From the NCBI GenBank assembly GCA_007375925.1, contig VMFH01000047.1:1-5019 (forward strand): a stretch of 5,019 nucleotides of DNA. The letters are read 5' to 3'. The position numbers and the translations under genes are program-made. The stretch comes from Parcubacteria group bacterium Gr01-1014_72. GTDB taxonomy: Bacteria > Patescibacteriota > Minisyncoccia > Phycocordibacterales > VMFH01. The notes under the pieces are model-generated. The model saw only the letters and a program-made list of their open reading frames with translations, was not told where the DNA came from and ran no database searches. Positions 1-5,019 of the stretch are shown here, in pieces; position 1 is the first letter of the stretch, and every line of letters begins with the position of its first letter.

Positions 1-2007
1 ACAGCTCCAGAACGGACCGAATCGTCCGCGCCGCTCCACAAGCTCCCCCTTCTTGCAGGTGGGGCAGGTGACGCCACTTGAGACAGTCTGACTCTCATCC
101 CGTTTAATGTAGCGACATTTTGGATAGCGTCCGCAGGCGACGAACTTGCCGTACTTTCCATCACGTTCAATAAGTTTTCCCTCCTTGCACTCTGGACACA
201 TCTCTCCCGTTTCCTTCGGCCCCTCCATCACCTTACCCTCAATCGTGAGTGCGCCCTGACAGTCGGGGAAACGCTTGCAGGAGAGAAACTTCCCGCTCCG
301 ACCGAGCTTGATAATCATCGATCCGCCACATATCGGACATTTAAACGAAGCGTCAGCATCACCCAGATTACTAATTTTTTCAATTTTCTCCTTTGATTTC
401 ACATCTTTGCGAAACGGCGTGTAAAACTTCCTTAAAGTATCGGCGTACTTTTCTGTGCCGTTCGCGATGTCGTCAAGCTTATCCTCTACTTCCGCGGTAA
501 AAGCGTCGCCGATGTAGTGTGCGAAGTGCTTCTCAAGGAACGAACTCACGACATCACCGGTGTCAGTTGGTTTGAGAGCCCGTCCCTCCTTCACCACATA
601 CTCGCGCTTGATGATTGTCTCAATGATACTCGCGTAGGTCGAGGGGCGTCCGATACCGCGCTTCTCCAATTCCTTAACAAGTCCCGCCTCGGTATACCGC
701 GGGGGCGGCTCGGTACTCTTTTCTTCGGAATGCATCAGAACAAGGGTGAGAGGATCACCGGCAGACACCTTTGGTAACTCAACATCTTCTCCGCGCGCGG
801 CGGAGTCGGCGAGAAGCCAGCCGGGCATGAGCGTGCGACTCCCGTTTGCCGCGAAATCGGGAATACCGCCGTTGCGGATGTTAGCGACAACTTTAGTGCG
901 AAGCACTTTTGCGTCAGCCATCTGGCTTGCGACGGTTCTGTTCCAGATAAGTTCATACAATTTTCTCTGTTCAGCGCCCACTCCCGCACTCTGGCGCGAG
1001 AGGTCGGTCGGGCGTATTGCCTCATGCGCTTCCTGTGCATTTTTACTCTTTCCTTTGAACTCGCGTGAAAGCGCAAGGCCTTCGCCGAAAAGTTTTTTAA
1101 TGACGGTAGCGGCCTGTTGTCTGGCACTATCGCTCAAGTTGGTGGAGTCCGTGCGCATGTAGGTGATAAGGCCGGCCTCGTAGAGTCTCTGCGCGATCCC
1201 CATGGTGCGTCGCGGCGAGAAGCCGAGCCGCGAACTTGCCGCCTGCTGGATGGTGGAGGTGATGAAGGGCGGGCGGGGAGAGCGTTTCGCTTCATTCTCT
1301 TCAACAGAGCGCACTTCCCACTCGCCCCCTTTTCCAGCGGTAAAGATTTTCTCCGCGACGGCGCGTTCGCGGGGTTCTTCGGTGCAGACGAGGCGCATAC
1401 CCTCCTTTTTCTTTGTCAAAACATCTGCGGTAAGAACGAAAAATTCTTCCGGCACGAAGGCGCGGATTTCGCGTTCCCGTTCCACAAGAATGCGCAGTGC
1501 CGGCGATTGCACGCGCCCCGCCGAGAGGCCATAGCGTAGTTTCTTCCAGATGAGGCCGGAGAGGTCATAGCCCACGAGGCGGTCAAGGACGCGGCGCGCC
1601 TCTTGCGCGTATCGGAGATTTTGGTCAATGGCGCGTGGGTGCGCGATTGCTTCCCGAATTGCCTCCTTCGTGATTTCGTGAAAGACAATGCGCTTTGGGT
1701 GTTTGAGCCCTATTGTTTCTGCAATGTGCCACGCAATCGCCTCCCCCTCGCGGTCCAAGTCAGTGGCGAGGATGACATCCCCCGCCTTTTTCGCGAGCGC
1801 GCCGAGCTCCGCGACGACGCGCTCTTTACCCTTTGCGATTTCATAGTGGGGAGCGAAGCCGTTCTCAATGTCAACCGCATTCTTGTTGCTCTTCGGCAGG
1901 TCGCGAATGTGCCCGACGGACGCCTTCACGGTGTATCCGCCCCCCAGATATTTTTCTATCGTCCTCGCCTTTGCGGGCGACTCAACAATAACAAGCGTGT
2001 TGCTCAT
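1..2007 (-). CDS. topA: DNA topoisomerase I (type IA), 3'-truncated by the window edge
   Basis: Type IA topoisomerase that relaxes negatively supercoiled DNA by cutting one strand through a 5'-phosphotyrosine and passing the other strand. The visible 669 codons stay open to base 1, so the stop lies outside. The TOPRIM domain opens with IVESPAKART (E9) and carries the metal-binding D83-L-D85-R-E87 motif in ATDLDREGEAIAWH. SAGRVQSPALRIL is at 162-174. The catalytic tyrosine is Y283 in GLITYMRTDS (codon 1159-1161), and GIGRPSTYASII is near 451-462. The C-terminus has zinc ribbons: C557/C560/C577/C583, C604/C607/C625/C631, and a third (C648/C651/C669) whose last cysteine is beyond the window. Probably only a short tail is missing, since the core is complete. 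The start ATG at 2005-2007 gives an N-terminus that aligns with the E. coli spacing (E9). No Shine-Dalgarno sequence precedes it. The gene lies 98 nt downstream of dprA on the same strand and is probably co-transcribed at least in part. The family assignment is essentially certain. Confidence 0.98.
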   Translation of the reverse strand, partial: MSNTLVIVESPAKARTIEKYLGGGYTVKASVGHIRDLPKSNKNAVDIENGFAPHYEIAKGKERVVAELGALAKKAGDVILATDLDREGEAIAWHIAETIGLKHPKRIVFHEITKEAIREAIAHPRAIDQNLRYAQEARRVLDRLVGYDLSGLIWKKLRYGLSAGRVQSPALRILVEREREIRAFVPEEFFVLTADVLTKKKEGMRLVCTEEPRERAVAEKIFTAGKGGEWEVRSVEENEAKRSPRPPFITSTIQQAASSRLGFSPRRTMGIAQRLYEAGLITYMRTDSTNLSDSARQQAATVIKKLFGEGLALSREFKGKSKNAQEAHEAIRPTDLSRQSAGVGAEQRKLYELIWNRTVASQMADAKVLRTKVVANIRNGGIPDFAANGSRTLMPGWLLADSAARGEDVELPKVSAGDPLTLVLMHSEEKSTEPPPRYTEAGLVKELEKRGIGRPSTYASIIETIIKREYVVKEGRALKPTDTGDVVSSFLEKHFAHYIGDAFTAEVEDKLDDIANGTEKYADTLRKFYTPFRKDVKSKEKIEKISNLGDADASFKCPICGGSMIIKLGRSGKFLSCKRFPDCQGALTIEGKVMEGPKETGEMCPECKEGKLIERDGKYGKFVACGRYPKCRYIKRDESQTVSSGVTCPTCKKGELVERRGRFGPFWSC

Positions 2008-2032
2008 ACGGATACACGGTAGCACGCTTCAG

Positions 2033-2065
2033 AAAAAAAATGCAAACTTGTTCATAAAACATGAA
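2033..2065 (-). other. Weak hairpin followed by T8 tract in the dprA-topA gap
   Basis: On the minus strand TTCAT-GTTTT-ATGAA (2051-2065) can fold into a 5-bp stem with a 5-nt loop, and an 8-base T run (2033-2040) follows 10 nt later. The stem is short and AT-rich and is separated from the T run, so it is a poor intrinsic terminator. It could at most give partial attenuation between dprA and topA. The remaining 25 nt up to the topA start show no Shine-Dalgarno sequence and no convincing promoter. Confidence 0.2.
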
Positions 2066-2080
2066 GCATGAAGCATGAAA
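2060..2080. repeat. Three tandem CATGAAG heptamers between dprA and topA
   Basis: CATGAAG (2060-2066), CATGAAG (2067-2073) and CATGAAA (2074-2080) sit directly head to tail on the plus strand, with one mismatch in the last base of the third unit. The array lies 24 nt past the dprA stop and 53 nt before the topA start in the direction of transcription. Its unit is unrelated in sequence to the GTGTAAA units upstream of dprA but has the same 7-bp length and 21-bp total. Confidence 0.85.
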
Positions 2081-2103
2081 CACAAGATCAATTTTATAGT
2101 GCT

Positions 2104-2979
2104 TCAGATAAGTCTAATTTCGCCAACACTTTCTGTTATTAATCCTTTAATCTCCATCACCGAGAGCAGTGCGTTTGCGCGCGAGACGGGGAGGTTGAGC
2201 GCGACGACGAGCTCGTCGCGCGAAAGCGGCTCGGTGAGAAGTTTTACAACCACGAGTTCTTCCTCGCTGCAATCTCTGTACTTTTCTTCAGGTGATTGTG
2301 TCGGCAGGATTGCCTTGAGTCCGAGCGCGTCCAGAAGCTCCGCGCTCGTGCCGATTGGAGTCGCACCGAGCCGAATCAAGAGCCGCGGGCCGTCGGAGGT
2401 GCGGGAGAAGATTCCGCCTGGCACGGTGAAAACGTCGCGGTTGTACTCCGTCGCGAGGCGCGCGGTGATGAGGGTGCCGCTTTTTACCTCTGCCTCAACG
2501 ATGAGCACCGCGTCCGAGAGTCCAGCCATGATGCGGTTCCGTTGCGGGAAGCTCCACTTTGTCGCGCGGAAATCGGGCGCAAATTCGGAGAGGAGCGCGC
2601 CTCCCTTCGCGACGATTTCTTCTGCAAGCGCCGCATTGCTCGCGGGGTAGAGGACGTCTCGGTTGAGTCCCGAGCCGGGGATAGCGACTGCAGGCAGTCC
2701 GGCGGAGAGCGCCGCACGGTGGGCGAGTGCATCAATCCCAAGCGCGAGCCCCGAAACGATTACGACAGGGAAGCCACGAAGTCCCGCGATGAGCATCTCT
2801 ACCGCCTCTCTCCCATATTCGGTGTATTTGCGCGCTCCCACCACCGCAAGCCACTTATGCTCCTCCGACGGGAGCGTTCCTTGCATGTAGAGCTCCTCCG
2901 GCGGGTCAGGGATCTCACGAAGTCGCCTCGGAAATTTGTCAGGTGCCAGAGTCTGTATATTCATTTGTTTCTTGCGCAT
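2104..2979 (-). CDS. dprA: DNA-processing protein DprA (Smf)
   Basis: Cytoplasmic DprA/Smf protein. In known members it binds incoming single-stranded DNA during natural transformation and loads RecA on it. The protein is 291 aa. The Rossmann-like core shows VVGAR (46-50), SGLALGIDALAH (76-87), PGSGLNRDVLYP (101-112), KWSFPQRNRIMAGLS (141-155), SGTLITA (167-173) and VPGGIF (186-191). A C-terminal winged-helix-like segment follows at about 236-291 (EEELVVVKLL, then SRDELVVALNLP and ALLSVMEIKGLI). There is no room for the N-terminal SAM domain of longer DprA proteins. The usual SGxARGID signature has Leu (L80) in place of Arg. The start is uncertain: ATG 2977-2979 lies only 9 nt from the best -10 box, so Met6 (2962-2964) is a plausible real start. 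The neighbour topA follows downstream, a widely conserved pairing. The presence of dprA suggests competence, but no com genes are visible here. Confidence 0.96.
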   Translation of the reverse strand: MRKKQMNIQTLAPDKFPRRLREIPDPPEELYMQGTLPSEEHKWLAVVGARKYTEYGREAVEMLIAGLRGFPVVIVSGLALGIDALAHRAALSAGLPAVAIPGSGLNRDVLYPASNAALAEEIVAKGGALLSEFAPDFRATKWSFPQRNRIMAGLSDAVLIVEAEVKSGTLITARLATEYNRDVFTVPGGIFSRTSDGPRLLIRLGATPIGTSAELLDALGLKAILPTQSPEEKYRDCSEEELVVVKLLTEPLSRDELVVALNLPVSRANALLSVMEIKGLITESVGEIRLI

Positions 2980-2988
2980 CTTGTTGGT

Positions 2989-3017
2989 AGTATATTAGTG
3001 TAAAGTGTAAATCTAAA
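2989..3017 (-). promoter_or_regulatory. Candidate sigma-70-type promoter for dprA-topA
   Basis: Reading the minus strand, TATACT (2989-2994, 5 of 6 to TATAAT) is preceded by a 17-bp spacer and TTTAGA (3012-3017, 4 of 6 to TTGACA). Fourteen of the 17 spacer bases are two copies of the GTGTAAA heptamer read from the other strand. Transcription would begin about 7 nt after the -10 box, almost at the first dprA ATG. The message would then be leaderless, or translation would start at Met6 with a leader of roughly 15-20 nt. This is a consensus match by eye only, and AT-rich DNA gives such matches by chance. Confidence 0.4.
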
Positions 3018-3046
3018 AGTGTAAAAGGACAGTCTAAAATAAAAAA
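2998..3046. repeat. Heptamer-phased tandem repeat in the divergent promoter region
   Basis: Seven consecutive 7-bp blocks keep one register on the plus strand: GTGTAAA (2998), GTGTAAA (3005), TCTAAAA (3012), GTGTAAA (3019), AGGACAG (3026), TCTAAAA (3033) and TAAAAAA (3040). Three blocks are identical GTGTAAA and two are identical TCTAAAA. Blocks 1-3 and 4-6 form a 21-bp higher-order repeat with 16 of 21 positions equal, so like units sit two helical turns apart. The array overlaps the candidate dprA promoter. Its role is unknown: it could be a regulator site array or a slippage-prone minisatellite. Confidence 0.75.
3035..3040 (+). promoter_or_regulatory. Possible -10 box for serS
   Basis: TAAAAT (5 of 6 to TATAAT) lies in the last TCTAAAA unit of the heptamer array, 54 nt before the serS ATG. 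No good -35 hexamer lies at 16-18 bp; the best is TCTAAA, a poor match. A promoter for serS must exist somewhere in 2980-3094 because the upstream gene is divergent, but I cannot place it firmly. Confidence 0.2.
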
Positions 3047-3094
3047 TTTCAGAAGAATAGAACCAATTTGGACTTTACACTGTTTTAAATTTCT

Positions 3095-4363
3095 ATGTTA
3101 GACATCCGTTTCATCCGCGAAAATAAAGAGCTCATCGCGCTCGCCGCTAAGAAGAAGCGGATCGCATTCAAGGTGGACGCGCTTCTCAAGATTGACGACG
3201 AACGTCGCGCGCTCCTCGCCACTATTGAGAAGAAGCGCGCGGAGCAGAACGAGCAGAGCGACAAGATCGCGGGGGGCGGAATGGCGGAGCGTGTCGCGCT
3301 CATTATGCAGATGAAGGAGGCCAAGGAGGCGCTCCAAAAAGACGAGGAGCGTATGAAGGAAATCATGCGAGACTGGCAGAAGCTCATGCTTGAGGTGCCG
3401 AACATTCCCGATATTTCGGTGCCGGAGGGGAAGGGGGAGGAGGATAATGTTGAGGTAGAGACCAGGGGAGAGAAACCAAACTTTCCGTTCACGCCGAAAA
3501 ATCACCTTGAGCTCATGACGGCCCTTCACATGGCGGATTTTGAACGCGGGGTCAAGGCGCACGGTTTCCGCGGATATTTTCTTACGGGAGACGGCGCCGA
3601 GCTTAGCTGGGCGCTCTGGAACTACGCGCGCGCCTTTTTCGGAAAGAAGGGATTCACGCCTTTCATCGCACCGGCAGTGCTCAAGAAAGAATACTTTTAC
3701 GGTACCGGCCACCTTCCGAAAGAGGCGGACGACCTCTTCAAGACGCAGGACGACGACTACCTCTCCGGCACGGCGGAGGTCGCCATGATGGCCTACCACG
3801 CTGACGAGGTGCTTCGCGAGGAGGAATTGCCGAAACGCTACCTCGCGTTTTCGCCGTGTTATCGTCGCGAGGCGGGAAGTTACGGCAAGGATACAAAAGG
3901 CCTCATCCGCGTCCAGGAGTTTTTCAAACTGGAGCAGCTCATTCTCTCAAAAGCAGATCACGCTGATTCCGCCGCCCTTCACGAGGAGATAAACCGCAAT
4001 TTTGAGGAGTTCCTGGAATCGCTTCGTTTGCCGTACCGCCGCCTCCTCATCTGTGGCGGCGATCTCTCGGCGAGCAAAGTGAAGCAGTACGACACCGAAG
4101 CGTGGTTTCCCTCGCAGAACGCGTACCGAGAGCTCTCCAGCGCTTCCTACTACCACGATTTTCAGACGCGGCGTTTCAACATACGGTACCAAGCGAAAGA
4201 CGGGAAAAAACACTACGCCTACTCACTCAATTCCACCGCCGTTGCGACGCCGCGTATCATTGCCGCGCTTGTGGAGAACAATCAGCGCGCCGACGGGGGA
4301 ATCACGGTGCCGGAGGCGCTTAGAAAGTATTTGGGGAAAGACGTCATCACGCCCGTTCGGTAG
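3095..4363 (+). CDS. serS: Seryl-tRNA synthetase (class II)
   Basis: Charges tRNA-Ser with serine through seryl-adenylate, in the cytoplasm. Its 422 aa length is normal for the family. The N-terminus MLDIRFIREN matches the family start, which supports ATG 3095 although no Shine-Dalgarno sequence precedes it. Residues about 28-100 are charged and heptad-like and form the long antiparallel coiled-coil arm that holds the tRNA-Ser variable arm. The catalytic domain has motif 1 near GFTPFIAPAVLKKEY (186-200), the TxE serine-binding motif GTAEV (T226, E228), motif 2 SPCYRREAGSYGKDTKGLIR (253-272, with R257 and E259), DTEAWFPSQNAYRELSSAS (333-351), and motif 3 NSTAVATPR (379-387) with the invariant class II arginine R387. 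Two local departures from textbook SerRS are seen: SSASYYHDFQ where SSCSNCxDFQ is usual, and NSTAVATPR where NGSGLAVGR is usual. All catalytic residues I can place are kept, so it should be active. A FtsQ-like gene follows 40 nt downstream. Confidence 0.98.
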   Translation: MLDIRFIRENKELIALAAKKKRIAFKVDALLKIDDERRALLATIEKKRAEQNEQSDKIAGGGMAERVALIMQMKEAKEALQKDEERMKEIMRDWQKLMLEVPNIPDISVPEGKGEEDNVEVETRGEKPNFPFTPKNHLELMTALHMADFERGVKAHGFRGYFLTGDGAELSWALWNYARAFFGKKGFTPFIAPAVLKKEYFYGTGHLPKEADDLFKTQDDDYLSGTAEVAMMAYHADEVLREEELPKRYLAFSPCYRREAGSYGKDTKGLIRVQEFFKLEQLILSKADHADSAALHEEINRNFEEFLESLRLPYRRLLICGGDLSASKVKQYDTEAWFPSQNAYRELSSASYYHDFQTRRFNIRYQAKDGKKHYAYSLNSTAVATPRIIAALVENNQRADGGITVPEALRKYLGKDVITPVR

Positions 4364-4403
4364 GCCGGGGAGTAGGGGGCTTCCTGCGCATTTCTTATTT
4401 TAT

Positions 4404-5019
4404 ATGCTTCGCCGGAGAATCACGCGCTCGCCGCGCTTGGCGCGGCTGCGGCGCAGAAGAGTACTCACGCGGATTTTCGGCGCGCTCGCGATCGCGGGAA
4501 GCGCGGCGCTCCTTTTGTATGCGCTCTCGCGACCGATGTTTTTCATACGCGAAATTACGGTCGGGGGCGCCTCGCGCGTGCCGGAAGAGGCGGTCTTAGC
4601 GCGTATCCGCGATGGACTGTCGGAGACCTTTTTTGGAGTGGTTCCGCGGACGCACGCCCTCTGGTATCCAAAGGCCGCGCTTGCGCAGCGTCTGCTCTTT
4701 GAGTTTCCGGTTCTTGCCGCGGTGGAACTCTCTCTTTCAAGCCCTCATTCTCTGCACGCGGAACTGCGCGAGCGCGCGCCCGAGGCGCTCTGGTGCATGA
4801 CGGACTCGTGCTTTTTTATGGACGGGAGCGGATTTGCCTTCTCGCCCGCGCCTCCCGAGGCATATTCAAAGTATGACCGATTTTTTGCGCCACCCGAGGC
4901 ATCTTCCACGCCGGCCGCGGCGCCTTTCGGACAACAGATTGAGGGGACGCGGATGGCGGCGATTCGGTCATTCCTTCGCGCGCTTGAGGGACTCTCGCTT
5001 GCGCCCTCCTCTGTTCGCC
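4404..5019 (+). CDS. FtsQ/DivIB-like POTRA membrane protein, 3'-truncated by the window edge
   Basis: Probable bitopic envelope protein of the FtsQ/DivIB type, which bridges early and late divisome proteins. The 205 visible codons stay open to the window end. The architecture is a very basic cytoplasmic tail at 1-23 (MLRRRITRSPRLARLRRRR), one membrane helix at about 24-41 (IFGALAIAGSAALLLYAL), then FFIREITVGGASRVPEEAVL (46-65), which has the look of a POTRA first strand and helix, and a second strand-rich stretch with FPVLAAVELSLSSPHSLHAE. Next comes ERAPEALWCMTDSCFFMDGSG (123-143), the place where FtsQ has its R-P-x-A-x-W and D-x-x-G-xxF elements. C131 and C136 here form a C-x4-C pair outside the cytoplasm. 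ATG 4404 is the only start candidate between the serS stop and the basic tail, and it has no Shine-Dalgarno sequence. The gene is probably in an operon with serS. The family call rests on architecture and weak motifs, so another POTRA-containing protein is possible. Confidence 0.75.
   Translation, partial: MLRRRITRSPRLARLRRRRVLTRIFGALAIAGSAALLLYALSRPMFFIREITVGGASRVPEEAVLARIRDGLSETFFGVVPRTHALWYPKAALAQRLLFEFPVLAAVELSLSSPHSLHAELRERAPEALWCMTDSCFFMDGSGFAFSPAPPEAYSKYDRFFAPPEASSTPAAAPFGQQIEGTRMAAIRSFLRALEGLSLAPSSVR

Larger units (their letters stand above)
2997..3081. repeat. 10-bp inverted repeat bracketing the divergent intergenic region
   Basis: AGTGTAAAGT at 2997-3006 is the exact reverse complement of ACTTTACACT at 3072-3081, with a 65-bp interval between the arms. 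The left arm spans the first two heptamers of the tandem array, and the right arm ends 13 nt before the serS start codon. Two same-type protein sites in opposite orientation, one near each divergent gene, would fit a shared operator, but this is inference. An RNA hairpin is less likely because of the long loop. Confidence 0.6.

Noticed and set aside
517..2071. Several plus-strand frames of 67-140 codons over topA
   Set aside because: All lie antisense to the continuous topA frame, whose motifs are complete; none has its own motif or start context.
2296..3003. Long open frame (235 codons) on the plus strand opposite dprA
   Set aside because: It is fully antisense to a well-supported gene. The translation is rich in Arg, Ala and Glu without any motif, as expected from a GC-rich complement strand.
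2998..3081. CRISPR array
   Set aside because: Units are 7 bp with no unique spacers of regular length, and there is no cas gene nearby.
3090..3094. T-box or other riboswitch before serS
   Set aside because: The leader is at most about 115 nt and AT-rich, with no specifier stem, antiterminator or T-box sequence.
3098..3799. Long open frame (233 codons) on the minus strand opposite serS
   Set aside because: It mirrors the SerRS coding strand with no recognisable domain. The low stop-codon density comes from base composition.
4364..4403. Terminator between serS and the FtsQ-like gene
   Set aside because: The 40-nt gap is G-rich then T-rich, but I find only a 3-bp stem (AGG/CCT) and no hairpin next to a continuous U run, so co-transcription is more likely.
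4555..4800. Short frames on both strands within the FtsQ-like gene
   Set aside because: They are shadows of the main frame, which has a basic tail, membrane helix and POTRA-like order.

Overview
The window is a compact, ordinary bacterial housekeeping segment with two divergently transcribed gene pairs and no mobile element, CRISPR array, rRNA or tRNA that I can support. Coding DNA is GC-rich and the two intergenic regions with repeats are AT-rich. A member of the Patescibacteria / Candidate Phyla Radiation, probably a Parcubacteria-type lineage, fits best. The reasons are a short DprA without an N-terminal SAM domain, SerRS signature variants, a FtsQ-like protein with an unusual Cys pair, no Shine-Dalgarno sequence before any of the four genes, and very tight packing. 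This placement is inference from protein style, since there is no marker RNA in the window.

Minus strand, read right to left: dprA (2104-2979; DNA-processing protein used in natural transformation) is followed after 98 nt by topA (1-2007; DNA topoisomerase I, its extreme C-terminus cut off by the window start). The dprA-topA order is common in bacteria. Plus strand: serS (3095-4363; seryl-tRNA synthetase) is followed after 40 nt by a partial FtsQ/POTRA-type cell-division or envelope protein (4404 to the window end).

The dprA-topA and serS-ftsQ pairs diverge from a 115-bp AT-rich intergenic region (2980-3094). It holds the most interesting non-coding signal: a run of heptamers kept in strict 7-bp register (GTGTAAA and TCTAAAA units, with a 21-bp higher-order repeat). 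The run lies over the predicted dprA promoter, and a 10-bp inverted copy sits just upstream of serS. The dprA-topA gap (2008-2103) holds a second, unrelated heptamer array (CATGAAG three times). Two different 7-bp tandem arrays within about 1 kb suggest a genome-wide class of heptameric intergenic repeats, comparable in form to the STRR repeats of cyanobacteria. This is the main lead from the window.

Functionally, topA relaxes negative supercoils, DprA loads RecA on incoming single strands, SerRS charges tRNA-Ser (and tRNA-Sec where present), and the FtsQ-like protein would act at the membrane during division. I see no sign that the four form one dedicated system.
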